Shown here: positions 1-9,060 of the stretch, piece after piece
Layout: the number at the start of each line of letters is the position of its first letter
How positions within the stretch are numbered: position 1 is the stretch's first letter
From: Streptomyces sp. HNM0574
GTDB lineage: Bacteria > Actinomycetota > Actinomycetes > Streptomycetales > Streptomycetaceae
DNA: 64,000 nt
Reading direction: 5' to 3'
NCBI RefSeq assembly: GCF_012726235.1
Contig: NZ_JAASAH010000007.1
Span: 124,001-188,000 of the forward strand
The notes under the pieces: model-generated
What the model saw: the letters and a program-made list of their open reading frames with translations, nothing else
Told to the model about the DNA's origin: nothing
The model's database searches: none
Program-made: the position numbers and the translations under genes

Positions 1-106
1 CGATCTCCTTGACCGTGAACTGTCTGCCCGCGGGCAGGCGTCCGGCGAGGATCTCGTCGCGCAGTGCGGTGGCGATCTGCGAACGCAGGGTGCTGCGTTT
101 GATCAT
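1..106 (-). CDS. GntR-family transcriptional regulator, N-terminal fragment
   Basis: The first 35 codons of a minus-strand gene cut off by the window edge. The translation starts MIKRSTLRSQIATALRDEIL and continues to a Leu-Pro-Ala-Gly-Arg-Gln-Phe stretch, the usual first helix and turn of the GntR winged-helix domain (R..I...L...I..G.L.pG..l). The effector-binding domain, which would decide the subfamily (FadR/FCD, HutC and so on), lies outside the window. The next minus-strand gene upstream in reading direction is the class III aminotransferase at 144-1523, only 37 bp away, so the two are probably co-transcribed and the regulator may control it. Family call fairly sure; ligand unknown. Confidence 0.75.
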   Translation of the reverse strand, partial: MIKRSTLRSQIATALRDEILAGRLPAGRQFTVKEI

Positions 107-143
107 CGTGAGTCAGCTCGGGTGGGTCCGGGCCGGGTGCCCG

Positions 144-1523
144 TCAGGCGCCGGCGGTGGTGTGGGCGTCGGCCGCGGTCAGCGCCTGGTCGAGGATCGA
201 CAGGCCCTCCTTGGCCTCGGCCTCGGTGATGGTGCACGGCGGCACGACGTGGGTGCGGTTGTTGTTGACGAACGGCCACAGCCCGCCCTTCTTGCAGGCG
301 GCGGCGAACTCGGCCATCGGCGCGTTGTCCGCGCCCGAGGCGTTGAACGGCACCAGCGGCTCCCGGGTCTCCCGGTCGCGCACCAGGTCGAGCGCCCAGA
401 AGACGCCGACGCCGCGCACCTCGCCGATCGACGGGTGCCGCTCGGCCATCTCGCGCAGGGCCGGGCCGATGACGGTCTCGCCGATGTGGGCGGCGTTCTC
501 GACGATGCCCTCCTCGGCCATGGTGTTGATCGTGGCGACGGCGGAGCCGCAGGCCAGCGGGTGCCCGGAGTAGGTGAGGCCGCCGGGGTAGGGGCGCTGG
601 TCGAAGGTGGCGGCGATCTCGGCGGAGATGGCGACGCCGCCGAGCGGCACGTAGCCGGAGTTGACGCCCTTGGCGAAGGTCATCAGGTCCGGGGTGACGT
701 CGAAGAGGTCGGCGGCGAACCAGGTGCCGGTGCGGCCGAAGCCGGCCATGACCTCGTCGAGGATGAAGACGACGCCGTACCGGTCGCAGATCTCGCGGAC
801 GCCGCTGAGGTAGCCGGGCGGCGGCACGAGGATGCCGGCGGTGCCGACGACGGACTCCAGGATGACGGCGGCGACGGTCTGCGGGCCCTCGGCCGCGATC
901 GTCTGCTCCAGGTGCGCGAGGGCGCGCTCGGTCTCCTGGGCGTCGTTCTCGGAGTGGAACGGCGAGCGGTAGGTGTGCGGGCCGAAGAAGTGCACGGTGC
1001 CGGCGGTGCCGTTGTCGGAGGCCCAACGGCGGGCGTCGCCGGTGATGTTGATGGCCGTGCCGGTGGCGCCGTGGTACGAGCGGTAGGTGCTCAGGATCTT
1101 GTTGCGGCCGGTGTGCACGCGGGCCATCCGGACGGCGTGCTCGACGGCCTCGGCGCCGCCGTTGGTGAAGAAGATCTTGTCCAGGTCGCCGGGCGTGCGC
1201 TGGGCGATGAGCCGCGCGGCCTCGGAGCGGACGTCGACGGCGAAGCCGGGCGCCATGGTGCACATCCGGCCGGCCTGCTCCTGGATCGCGGCGACGACCT
1301 TCGGGTGCTGGTGGCCGATGTTGGTGTTGACCAGCTGGGACGCGAAGTCGAGGTAGCGGTTGCCGTCGTAGTCCCAGAAGTACGAGCCCTCACCGCCCGC
1401 GACGGGAAGTGGGTCGATCTGCCCCTGCGCCGACCAGGAGTGGAAGACGTGGGCGCGGTCGGCGGCCTTGACGGCCCGACCGGCGGCGGGATCGGCGACG
1501 GGAGACGTACGGGTCACGTTCAT
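144..1523 (-). CDS. PLP-dependent class III aminotransferase
   Basis: 459 aa, normal length for fold-type I class III (acetylornithine/omega-amino acid) transaminases. Seen: substrate-domain motif YLDFASQLVNTNIGHQHP near residues 57-74, HGATG near 151, the cofactor aspartate in FILDEVMAGFGRTG (about 253-266), and the PLP lysine K285 in MTFAKGVNSG. The family transfers an amino group from an omega-amino acid, diamine or amino acid to a keto acid in the cytosol; substrate cannot be read from sequence, and close relatives are simply called aspartate aminotransferase family proteins. The ATG at 1523 was chosen because GAGGAGTT lies directly before it; the same frame is open upstream but that extension is Arg/Pro-rich and not protein-like. 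Likely operon with the GntR regulator downstream. Confidence 0.9.
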   Translation of the reverse strand: MNVTRTSPVADPAAGRAVKAADRAHVFHSWSAQGQIDPLPVAGGEGSYFWDYDGNRYLDFASQLVNTNIGHQHPKVVAAIQEQAGRMCTMAPGFAVDVRSEAARLIAQRTPGDLDKIFFTNGGAEAVEHAVRMARVHTGRNKILSTYRSYHGATGTAINITGDARRWASDNGTAGTVHFFGPHTYRSPFHSENDAQETERALAHLEQTIAAEGPQTVAAVILESVVGTAGILVPPPGYLSGVREICDRYGVVFILDEVMAGFGRTGTWFAADLFDVTPDLMTFAKGVNSGYVPLGGVAISAEIAATFDQRPYPGGLTYSGHPLACGSAVATINTMAEEGIVENAAHIGETVIGPALREMAERHPSIGEVRGVGVFWALDLVRDRETREPLVPFNASGADNAPMAEFAAACKKGGLWPFVNNNRTHVVPPCTITEAEAKEGLSILDQALTAADAHTTAGA

Positions 1524-1579
1524 AACTCCTCTGACGAGGCGGGACCGGGCTGACGCGCACCAGCCTAGAGAGGCGCGCG

Positions 1580-1628
1580 CCGTCCCGTCTCGTGATGCGC
1601 GGCACTCCGCGATCACGCGACGGGACGG
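1580..1628. terminator. Long imperfect inverted repeat between VTC gene and aminotransferase
   Basis: Two 17-nt arms (1580-1596 and 1612-1628; CCGTCCCGTC.CGTGAT) pair with one mismatch around a 15-nt loop that itself contains GCG/CGC. It lies after the VTC-domain gene (ends 1708, minus) and before the aminotransferase (starts 1523, minus), so a transcription terminator for the former is the simplest reading; an operator role for the nearby GntR regulator cannot be excluded. Confidence 0.5.
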
Positions 1629-1707
1629 CCATCGTCCCAGCGCACACCGCCGTACGTCACCAGTGCCCCCGTGCGGAAGGCTCCCTTGCGGGGGCTCGGG
1701 CCCGGGT

Positions 1708-2646
1708 TCAGCCGGCCGCCGCCGTGGCCGGCAGGGCGGGGAACGCCTGGCGCAGCGCGGGCCGCCAGCGGCTGCCGGGGAGGGCCGGGCGGAGCGCGGC
1801 GAGCGAGGCGTACTTGGTGAAGTCGGCGGCGGGGACGCCCAGCTCGCGCAGCAGCCGGTCGGTCGCCGTCGTGGGCTGCTCCGACTTGGTCTCGACGACG
1901 ACGAGGTCCCGGGCGCCCCTGGCCTCGGCGGGCCCGGCAGCGCGGGCGGCTCCCGGCGGGGCCGCGTGCGGGTGCCCGTCGCCGCCCGGGAGCCGTCCGG
2001 GGTCGCGGCAGACGAGCCCGGCGTCGCAGGTGACGCGCTCACCCTCGGCGACGAAGGTGGCGCGCAGATAGCTGGTGGTCAGCGAGGGGGTCAGCCGCTC
2101 GGGCGGCTCCGGCGGCTCGATGCCGTACGCCTCCTGGAGGGTGTCCGTGAGGAAGCGGCGCGAGCCCCCGTCGATGCCGGGGCCGGACGCGGCGGGGCCC
2201 GGGGTGGCGGCGGGGGCGTCCCCGGCGAGGGCGCGGTCGGAGGGGGAACCGGCCAGCGGGCGGCGGTACTTCACCGTCTCGCCGCTGCCGCCCGCGAGCT
2301 TCAGCTCGAACTGCCGCTCCCCCGAGTCCTCGTAGCGCCGCTGCCGGACGGTGAACCGGTGCTGCCGGTCCTGCCTCTCGTCGTGGTAGGCGCGCAGCTC
2401 CGCCGTGTCGTAGTAGACGGAGTGGTACCGGAACCAGCGCCTGCCGTCGATCGACAGCGAGCGGAAGGGGCGTTCACCTCCGGGGTCGCTCAGCTGGGCC
2501 GCGAAGTCGAGGAAGACGCGTGCGGGGACGAGGTAGGTGCGCTCGAAGCGGGCCAGCAGCTGGGCGCGTTCGAGCGCGTCCGGGAGTCCGATGGGGCGCG
2601 CGGCGAGCGCTGCGCGCCCGATGGCGCGGACGGCGGGAGCGGTCAT
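1708..2646 (-). CDS. VTC domain-containing protein (polyphosphate polymerase fold)
   Basis: 312 aa. Visible family marks: ERTYLVP near the N-terminus (the basic E.KY/ERTY strand), YHSVYYDT around residues 95-102, an alternating basic strand with RQRRY, the FELKL strand and GETVKYRR. In VTC/CYTH-like triphosphate-tunnel proteins these strands place Arg, Lys and Glu residues inside a tunnel that binds polyphosphate or triphosphate; yeast VTC4 makes polyphosphate, bacterial members are mostly uncharacterised. A low-complexity Ala/Gly/Pro stretch sits near residues 140-160. No signal peptide or membrane segment is seen. ATG at 2646 gives the full N-terminal strand. It does not appear to be in an operon with the divergent kinase gene at 2946. 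Confidence 0.75.
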   Translation of the reverse strand: MTAPAVRAIGRAALAARPIGLPDALERAQLLARFERTYLVPARVFLDFAAQLSDPGGERPFRSLSIDGRRWFRYHSVYYDTAELRAYHDERQDRQHRFTVRQRRYEDSGERQFELKLAGGSGETVKYRRPLAGSPSDRALAGDAPAATPGPAASGPGIDGGSRRFLTDTLQEAYGIEPPEPPERLTPSLTTSYLRATFVAEGERVTCDAGLVCRDPGRLPGGDGHPHAAPPGAARAAGPAEARGARDLVVVETKSEQPTTATDRLLRELGVPAADFTKYASLAALRPALPGSRWRPALRQAFPALPATAAAG

Positions 2647-2945
2647 GGGGGTGCGTCCTCCGGCGAGTTGGTCGCGTCGGCTCTGTGCGGTCCGGTACCG
2701 ACGCGGCTTTTGCTATCCCTTGGCCAATCCTTTACCGCTCGACCGTACGCGCACACACCTCACCGGGACAGCTCAACCGCCGCGAGACTCAAGGCTGTTG
2801 TGTACGGGTGGCAGGACGAGCGGCGGCCCCCGGGGACACGGGCTGTTGTCCAGCTGCAACAGAATCGGTGCGGGGCCGCCCCCGGCGCGGCGGGCGATCG
2901 CCCCTATCCTCGGGGGGAGCCGAGATCGGGGGAGATGGGACGCGC

Positions 2946-4860
2946 ATGCAGCGGCTGAGTACCGAGGACCCGCGCTGGATCGGCGACTTCCGGCTGCTGC
3001 GCAGGCTGGGCGAGGGCGGCATGGGCCGCGTCTACCTGGCCCGTTCCGGGCGGGGCCGCACGGTCGCCGTCAAGGTCGTCCAGCAGGAGCTGGCGCGGCA
3101 GGCCGACTTCAGGCGGCGCTTCGCGCAGGAGATCACGGCGGCCCGGCGGGTCGGCGGCGAGTGGACGGCCCCCGTCCTCGACGCCGACACCGAGGCCGAC
3201 ACCCCCTGGGTGGCGACCGGTTACATCGCGGGCCCCTCGCTGACCGAGGTGGTGGAGGAGCAGTTCGGCCCGCTGCCGGAGCGCTCCGTGATCGCGCTGG
3301 CCTCCGGGCTGGCCCGGGCGCTGGAGGCCGTGCACGGCGCGGGCCTGGTGCACCGGGACCTGAAGCCGTCCAACATCCTGGTCACCATCGACGGCCCGCG
3401 CGTCATCGACTTCGGCATCGCCCGCGCCCTCGACAGCGCCGTGCAGTCGGCCGGCGGCATGACGCGGACGGGCGCGCTCGTCGGCTCTCCCGGCTTCATG
3501 TCGCCCGAGCAGGTGCGCGGCCAGGCGGTCAGCGCGGCCAGCGACGTGTTCTGCCTCGGCGCCGTCCTGGCGTACGCGGCGACGGGGCGGATGCCGTTCG
3601 GCACCAGCGACAGCGGCATCCACGCGCTGCTGTTCCGGATCGCCGAGGAGGAGCCCGACCTGACGGGCATCACCGGCGCGCTCCACGAACTCGTCGCCGG
3701 CTGCCTGCGCAAGGACCCCGCCGAACGCCCCACCGTCGAGGCGCTGCTGGCGGCCACCGACGTCGACATCCGCGGCGTGTGGCTGCCCGGCGAGGTGCTC
3801 GCGCAGCTGGGCCGGCACGCCGTGCAGCTGCTGGACAGCGAGGACCCGGAGGGCGAGCCGGAGGCCCCCGGCGGCCCCAACGGACCGGCGGCGGCCGGGG
3901 GGTTCGCCCGGTTTCGGCGCGCCCGGGACCCCGCCCGGCGCCTACGGCCCGCCGACCGGCGTGTACGGGCCGCCCGCCGCCCCGGTCGGCCCCGGCGGCC
4001 CGCAGGCCGTCGGCGTGACAGGCGCGTTCGGGCAGCCCTGGCCGCAGCCGGCGGGCGTGGCGGGCGGCTTCGCCGCGGGCGCGGCGCCGCAGCCGGGTCC
4101 GGCGGGCGTGGCGGCCGGCCCCGTGCCGGGCGTACCGAGCACGCCGCCGCCGGCCGCCGGCACTCCCCCGCCGCCCGGCGGCGGGACGCGTCCGGTGCGG
4201 CTCCCGACGAAGGTGCTGTGCGGACTGCTCGGCCTGTTCCTGCTGTGGATCGTCTGCCACTTCGTCGTCAACGTGACGGTCTCCGGCGCGCTGGACGACG
4301 CGCAGGCGCTGGGCCACGAGGACACCAGCTCCATCGACGACTACCCGGCGCTCAGGGCGTGGAGCGAGGGCCTGACGGTGGTCGGCTACCTGCTGAGCGC
4401 CCCGCTGGTCGCCGCCTGGCTGACCTGGTTCTGGCGGGTCCGCACCAACGCCGAGGCCCTCGCGCCCGGACGCGTCCGCTACCCGGCGGGCATGGCGATC
4501 GGCGCGTGGTTCATCCCGGTGTGCTGCTGGTGGTTCCCGAAGCAGATCATCAACGACGTGTGGCGGGCGAGTTCGCAGGACCTGGACGCCCGGGCCCCCT
4601 CGCCGTTCGGCGGACCGCAGCCGGTGACGGGCCGCACGCTGACCAACGCCTGGTGGACGCTGTGGGTCCTGTTCTTCACGCTGCGCGTGTTCGGCCAGTG
4701 GGGCGCCTGGTACCAGTCCCCGCTGTACGACGCCGGTTCCTCGGTGGGCGGCGACCTCGTCCTGGACCTGCTGGGCTTCCCGCTCGGTATCGTCGCCCTG
4801 ATGCTGGTGCAGCGGCTCGGCAGGCGCCAGCGGCAGGCGCTCGCGGCGGCCGGCGCATGA
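2946..4860 (+). CDS. Ser/Thr protein kinase joined to DUF4328 membrane domain, apparent frameshift
   Basis: Residues 1-280 are a Pkn2/Hanks-type kinase: glycine loop GEGGMGRVYLA (22-32), ATP lysine K43, catalytic HRDLKPSN with D138, DFG with D155, and GSPGFMSPEQ in the activation segment. After a Pro/Gly linker the frame turns into Arg-rich, implausible protein at the six-G run 3897-3902. In the frame one base later (from 3901) the sequence reads as a G/P/Y-rich linker followed by five hydrophobic segments typical of DUF4328. Removing one G would give a single continuous kinase-linker-membrane protein. This is therefore listed as one gene with a frameshift, real or a sequencing error. The alternative is two genes, but no ribosome binding site precedes the possible GTG at 3961. 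The paralogous kinase gene follows directly. Confidence 0.75.
3961..4860 (+). CDS. DUF4328 multi-pass membrane segment (3' part of the frameshifted kinase gene)
   Basis: About 299 aa if read from the GTG at 3961. The first 80 residues are Pro/Gly/Ala-rich linker. Then follow hydrophobic helices at roughly residues 82-105, 140-160, 178-198, 228-247 and 265-285, with the DUF4328 pattern of conserved Trp residues (LTWFWR, CCWWFPKQIINDVWRAS, TNAWWTLW). The frame is open upstream to 3664 and joins the kinase frame at 3897-3902. No Shine-Dalgarno sequence precedes 3961, so independent translation is doubtful. Function of DUF4328 is unknown; as part of a kinase it would anchor the enzyme in the membrane. 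Confidence 0.6.
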   Translation: MYGPPAAPVGPGGPQAVGVTGAFGQPWPQPAGVAGGFAAGAAPQPGPAGVAAGPVPGVPSTPPPAAGTPPPPGGGTRPVRLPTKVLCGLLGLFLLWIVCHFVVNVTVSGALDDAQALGHEDTSSIDDYPALRAWSEGLTVVGYLLSAPLVAAWLTWFWRVRTNAEALAPGRVRYPAGMAIGAWFIPVCCWWFPKQIINDVWRASSQDLDARAPSPFGGPQPVTGRTLTNAWWTLWVLFFTLRVFGQWGAWYQSPLYDAGSSVGGDLVLDLLGFPLGIVALMLVQRLGRRQRQALAAAGA

Positions 4861-4990
4861 GCGCCGAACGGCCTCCCGGCGCACGGTAGTTACGGCGCGG
4901 GAGAGGCGACGGTGGAACCGCGCGGCGGCGCGCGGACGTGGGACCGACGGGGACGACCGGCGGACGAACTGGCAACGGGGAGCGGTACGG

Positions 4991-6976
4991 ATGGCGGAGC
5001 TGGCGGCTGACGATCCCCAGTGGATCGGTGGATACCGTCTGCTGAGGCGGCTCGGCAGCGGCGGCATGGGCCGCGTCTACCTCGCACGCTCGGAGGGCGG
5101 CCGCACCGTCGCCGTCAAACACATCAAGGCGGAGCTCGCGGCCGAGCCCGAGTTCCGGGAGCGGTTCCGGCTGGAGGTCGAGGCGGCCCGCCGCGTCGGC
5201 GAACGCTGGACGGCCCCCGTCCTCGACGCCGACACCGAGGCCGACACCCCCTGGGTCGCCACCGGCTACATCGCCGGCCCCTCCCTGGACCAGGTCGTCT
5301 CCGGCGAGCACCACGGCCCGCTGCCCGAGGAGTCGGTACGCACCCTCGCGTACGGACTGGCGGGCGCGTTGAGCGACATCCACCGCGCGGGCATCGTCCA
5401 CCGGGACCTGAAGCCCTCGAACGTGCTGATCACCATCGACGGCCCGCGCGTCATCGACTTCGGCATCGCCCGGGCGCTGGACGCGGTGCCCGAGTCGACG
5501 ATGACGCACACCGGCGTCGTCGTCGGCTCCCCCAGCTACATGTCCCCCGAGCAGGTCCGCAGCGCGCGGCTGACGCCCGCCAGCGACGTCTTCTGCATGG
5601 GCTCGGTCCTGGCGTACGCCGCGACCGGCTGCCCGCCCTTCGGCAACGGCGGCGGCTCCGGCGGCATGCACTCGGTGATGTTCCGCATCGCGGCCGAGGA
5701 GCCGGACCTGGACGGGGTGGGCGAGCCGCTGCGCTCGCTCATCGAGGGCTGCCTGGTCAAGGACCCGGAGAAGCGCTTCACCCCCGCCGACGTCATCACC
5801 CGCGCCCGCCCCGAGGGCGCCAGCAACGCGGCGGCCCCCTGGCTCCCCGCCCCCCTCATCGCCGAACTCGGCCGCCGCGCCGTCCAGTTGCTCGACACGG
5901 ACACGCCCCCTTCGGGTTCGGGCGCCAGGCCGGACGTGGGCGGGGCGGACGCGGGGGATGCGGACGGCCCGGGCACGGCCCGGGGCGAGGAGCCGGCGCC
6001 TGAGCCGGCGCCGGAGTCCGGTTCGACGCCCGCGCCCGCTTCGGACGCGACGCCCACGCCGACCACGACCTCCGTGCCACCGCTGACCGTTGGCGCACCC
6101 GCGGACCCCGGGACGGACGCCGGTACGGGGCCGACCGAGACCGGGCGGCGGTCCGGCAGGCGCCGGGCGTGGCTCGGGGCCGGGGCCGCGCTGCTGGCGC
6201 TGGCCGCCGCCGGGGCGGGGCTCTTCGTCTCGGGCCTCGTCCCCGGGTTCGGCGGGGAAACGGGCGGCGGCGCGGGGCCCGGCGAGCCGCCCTCGGCCTC
6301 CGACGTCCCCGCGTCCTACGTCGGCACCTGGAGCGGCCCCGTCGAGCGGGACGGCGAACCCACCGGCCAGTACCGCAGGTTCGAGCTCAGCGAGGGCCGC
6401 AAGGGCGAGATCGTCGCCAACAGCGTCAGCCTCGGCCGGTCCTACATGTGCAAGAGCGACGGCACGCTCGTCTCCGCCGAGGGCGGGCTGAAGCTGGACA
6501 CCAAGGTCGTCAAGAGCGTTCCCGAGGACTTCTGTTCGGCCCTCGGCTCGCACTCGCTGACCCGCACCGGCTCGTCCGCCACCCTCGACTGGGAGGCGGC
6601 CGGACGCCGCGCCACCCTGCACCGGGTACGCGGCGAGGAGCAGCCGGCGCCCGCCCTGCGCGGCACCTGGACGCGGCCGCTCGCGAACGGGGGGACGCAG
6701 CGGCTCACGATCGAGTCCTCGGCCCGTGCGGGCAGCAGCCGGGGGGTCCGGATGGTCTCCGAGGGGCCCGGCCAGCACTGCGAGGCCGGGGTCGACCTCT
6801 TCTCCGCCGGCCGGGGCAACGGGCCCGTCCGGATCGCCCCGCCGGACGTGGACTCCCGTACCTCCTCCGGCAGTTGCACGACCGGCCACAGCTCCACCCT
6901 CCGCCTGAGCGACGGGGTCCTCCTCCGCCACTTCCCGGACACGGGCGCGACGCTCCGCTACACGCGGGCGGGGTGA
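4991..6976 (+). CDS. Transmembrane Ser/Thr protein kinase
   Basis: 661 aa. Kinase domain 12-275: GSGGMGRVYLA loop, K43, HRDLKPSN with D139, DFG with D156, GSPSYMSPEQ. An acidic/Pro/Thr-rich juxtamembrane linker spans about 300-390. One membrane helix (WLGAGAALLALAAAGAGLFV) lies near 398-418, followed by a roughly 240-residue extracytoplasmic domain containing two similar modules (YVGTWSG near 445 and LRGTWTRP near 558), which suggests an internally duplicated sensor. Family role: bacterial sensor kinases phosphorylating cytosolic targets on Ser/Thr in response to cell-surface signals. The kinase domain is clearly paralogous to the one in the preceding gene (long identical stretches from the glycine loop to TGYIAGPSL), pointing to tandem duplication followed by divergence of the sensor parts. 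GGGGAG precedes the ATG. Confidence 0.92.
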   Translation: MAELAADDPQWIGGYRLLRRLGSGGMGRVYLARSEGGRTVAVKHIKAELAAEPEFRERFRLEVEAARRVGERWTAPVLDADTEADTPWVATGYIAGPSLDQVVSGEHHGPLPEESVRTLAYGLAGALSDIHRAGIVHRDLKPSNVLITIDGPRVIDFGIARALDAVPESTMTHTGVVVGSPSYMSPEQVRSARLTPASDVFCMGSVLAYAATGCPPFGNGGGSGGMHSVMFRIAAEEPDLDGVGEPLRSLIEGCLVKDPEKRFTPADVITRARPEGASNAAAPWLPAPLIAELGRRAVQLLDTDTPPSGSGARPDVGGADAGDADGPGTARGEEPAPEPAPESGSTPAPASDATPTPTTTSVPPLTVGAPADPGTDAGTGPTETGRRSGRRRAWLGAGAALLALAAAGAGLFVSGLVPGFGGETGGGAGPGEPPSASDVPASYVGTWSGPVERDGEPTGQYRRFELSEGRKGEIVANSVSLGRSYMCKSDGTLVSAEGGLKLDTKVVKSVPEDFCSALGSHSLTRTGSSATLDWEAAGRRATLHRVRGEEQPAPALRGTWTRPLANGGTQRLTIESSARAGSSRGVRMVSEGPGQHCEAGVDLFSAGRGNGPVRIAPPDVDSRTSSGSCTTGHSSTLRLSDGVLLRHFPDTGATLRYTRAG

Positions 6977-7012
6977 GGGGCTTCACGGGCCCGCCCCTCC
7001 TGTCGCGTCGCG

Positions 7013-7425
7013 GGGTGCGGGTGCGTCGTGGCTAGGGCCTTCCGCGCAGTTCCCCGCGCCCCTCTTCGGGCTCGCCCCGCTTCTCGGGCCCGCCCCGCTT
7101 GGGAGGTCTGCGCCGAGGCGCAGGGCTGGCAAGCGCAGCGCGAGCCCGCCCCGGCGCGGGGTGCCGTTGCGTTCAACGCGCTGCCCCCGCACCACCGTTG
7201 ACGACCGCCGCGCCGCCGTGGCCTGTCGCGCAGTTCCCCGCGCCCCTCATCGCGGGCCCACCCCGCTTGGGAGAACTGCGCCTTAGGCGCAGGGCTGGCA
7301 AGCGCAGCGCCTCAGCCCCGGCGCGGGGTGCACAACTGCCGTCACCGGGCCACCCCGTACGTCGTGGCTGGTCGCGCAGTTCCCCGCGCCCCTTCGGGCG
7401 CGTCCTCCCCGCGCCCCTGTGGGCG
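7013..7425. repeat. Gene-free stretch of tandem composite repeats with GCGCAGTTCCCCGCGCCCCT cores
   Basis: No gene seen. The 20-mer GCGCAGTTCCCCGCGCCCCT occurs at 7044-7063, 7229-7248 and 7374-7393. Between copies lies a second unit, present twice (about 7093-7165 and 7262-7332), with a small hairpin CTGCGCC..GGCGCAG followed by GGCTGGCAAGCGCAGC and ending GGCGCGGGGTGC. The same 20-mer recurs at 11322 and 11398. Such GC-rich dispersed elements are known in Streptomyces intergenic regions; here they lie between the kinase gene (+) and the converging ABC permease (-), where they may also act as a terminator. Confidence 0.7.
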
Positions 7426-9060
7426 CTAGCCCACGTCACGGCGTCGTAGTCCCGCGAGGCCCAGGGTCAGGAGGGCGGCGGCTAGGGCGGTGAGGGTGAG
7501 GAGTGGGGGCCAGGAGAGGGCCGTGGCGGGGAGTTGGGGGATGTGGCCGAAGGGGGAGAGGTTGTCGGTCCAGTCGGGGAAGCGGAGGATTTTGCCGAGG
7601 TAGCCGACGACGAAGGCGTACACCGGGACGAGCCAGGCGAGGGCCGTCGCGCGGGGCGCCCAGCCGAAGAGGACGGCCGCGACACCGGCCGTGACCCAGA
7701 GCGCCGGCGCGTACGCGAGCGCGGCCCCGGTCAGCCGGAGGACGAGCCCGGCGTCGCCGGTGGAGGCCGCGCCCGCGAGGCCGAAGCCGAGGCCGGCGAG
7801 GAGCAGCGTGAGGGTGCCGCCGAGCAGCGCGACGGCGAGGTGGCTCCCGGCCCAGCGGGCCCGGGACAGCGCGGTGGCGAGCAGCGGTTCGGCCCGTCCC
7901 GCGGTCTCCTCGGCGCGCGGCCGGAGCGCGGCCATCACGACGTACACGGCGGCGACGATCGCGACGACGACCATCACGACGGAGGCGAAGGACTCCTCGA
8001 AGGACGCCCCGCCGGTCGCGGCGAGCGCCTGGTCCAGCGCGTCGACGCCCTCCAGCATGTCCCCCGCCTGCCCGAGGATCGAGCCGTACATCGCGCCGAG
8101 CAGCAGCAGGGCGGCGGCGAAGCCGAGGAGGACGCCGCGCTGGAGCCGCAGCGCGAGCCCGAACGGCCGGGTGAGCGCGGCGGAAGCGGTGGCCGTGCCC
8201 TGCCGGGCGGCGCGGAGCCCGGCCCCGAGGTCGCGGCGGACGCTGAGCGCGTAGCCGGTCCAGGCGAGCAGCGCGGCGGCGGCGAGGGAGAGGAGCAGCG
8301 GCGCCCAGTCGTCCCCGGCGAAGGGGTAGCTGCGCTGGGCCCAGCCGATCGGCGAGAGCCAGGAGAGCGCGCCGCCGCCGACGTCCCCGGCGGCGCGGAG
8401 CGCGTACGCGAGTCCGATGACGGCGAGTGCCGTGCCGGAGGCGCCCCGCGCGTACGGGGTGATCTGCGCGGTGACGGCGGCGACGGCCGCGAAGACCAGC
8501 CCGGTGGCGGCGTGCGCGGCCCCGTACAGCAGGGCGCCGCCCGCGGTGACGCCGTGGAGCCCGAGCGCGGCGAGGCCGGCGGCGAGCAGCAGTCCGAGCA
8601 GGAGGTTGGCGGCGAGGGCGGTGAGGAGTGCGGCGGTGAGCGCCGCGTGCCGTCCGACGACGGTGGAGCGCAGCAGTTCGGCCCGTCCGGTCTCCTCCTC
8701 GGCGCGGGTGTGCCGGACGACGAGGAGGACGCTCATCAGCCCGACGAGGACGGCGACGAAGCCGATCATCTGGTGGCCGAGCATCGCGCCGGGCGTGTAG
8801 CTCTCCAGGTACTGCTCGGGCCCGGTCATGGCGAGCGCGGCGGGGCTGCCCATGGTGCGGGCGGCGGCGGCACGGTCGGCGGGTTCGGGGTAGAGCTGTG
8901 CGAGGTTCTGCGCGGTGGCGAGCGTGCCGAGGACGAGCGCGAGCAGCCACACGGGGAGCCGCACCCGGTCCCGGCGCAGCGCGAACCGGACGAGCGTCCC
9001 GGTGCCGGTGAGGGGCCCGCCGGTGGCGGCGGCGCGCGGTACGGAGCCGACGGCGGTCAT
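7426..9060 (-). CDS. ABC-2 type exporter permease
   Basis: 544 aa with about 12 hydrophobic helices arranged as two similar halves, the usual size for the actinobacterial 'exporter of polyketide antibiotics' permeases. Each half contains a recurring R.R.EE.GRAE/ARA.ELL motif ([16 protein letters not shown] near residue 120 and [16 protein letters not shown] near 380) typical of this family. It is translationally coupled to the ATPase gene: its ATG (9060) overlaps the ATPase stop. Together they would form an efflux pump; substrate unknown. The pair sits far from the polyketide cluster and is more likely controlled by the divergent GbsR/MarR regulator at 10089. Confidence 0.88.
   Translation of the reverse strand: MTAVGSVPRAAATGGPLTGTGTLVRFALRRDRVRLPVWLLALVLGTLATAQNLAQLYPEPADRAAAARTMGSPAALAMTGPEQYLESYTPGAMLGHQMIGFVAVLVGLMSVLLVVRHTRAEEETGRAELLRSTVVGRHAALTAALLTALAANLLLGLLLAAGLAALGLHGVTAGGALLYGAAHAATGLVFAAVAAVTAQITPYARGASGTALAVIGLAYALRAAGDVGGGALSWLSPIGWAQRSYPFAGDDWAPLLLSLAAAALLAWTGYALSVRRDLGAGLRAARQGTATASAALTRPFGLALRLQRGVLLGFAAALLLLGAMYGSILGQAGDMLEGVDALDQALAATGGASFEESFASVVMVVVAIVAAVYVVMAALRPRAEETAGRAEPLLATALSRARWAGSHLAVALLGGTLTLLLAGLGFGLAGAASTGDAGLVLRLTGAALAYAPALWVTAGVAAVLFGWAPRATALAWLVPVYAFVVGYLGKILRFPDWTDNLSPFGHIPQLPATALSWPPLLTLTALAAALLTLGLAGLRRRDVG

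Noticed and set aside
1524..2042. N-terminal extension of the class III aminotransferase
   Set aside because: Arg/Pro-rich and out of keeping with the family; a good ribosome binding site lies before the ATG at 1523.
3903..4889. Long Arg/Pro/Gly-rich continuation of the kinase frame
   Set aside because: Composition is that of an out-of-frame high-GC reading; the frame one base later gives a credible membrane domain.
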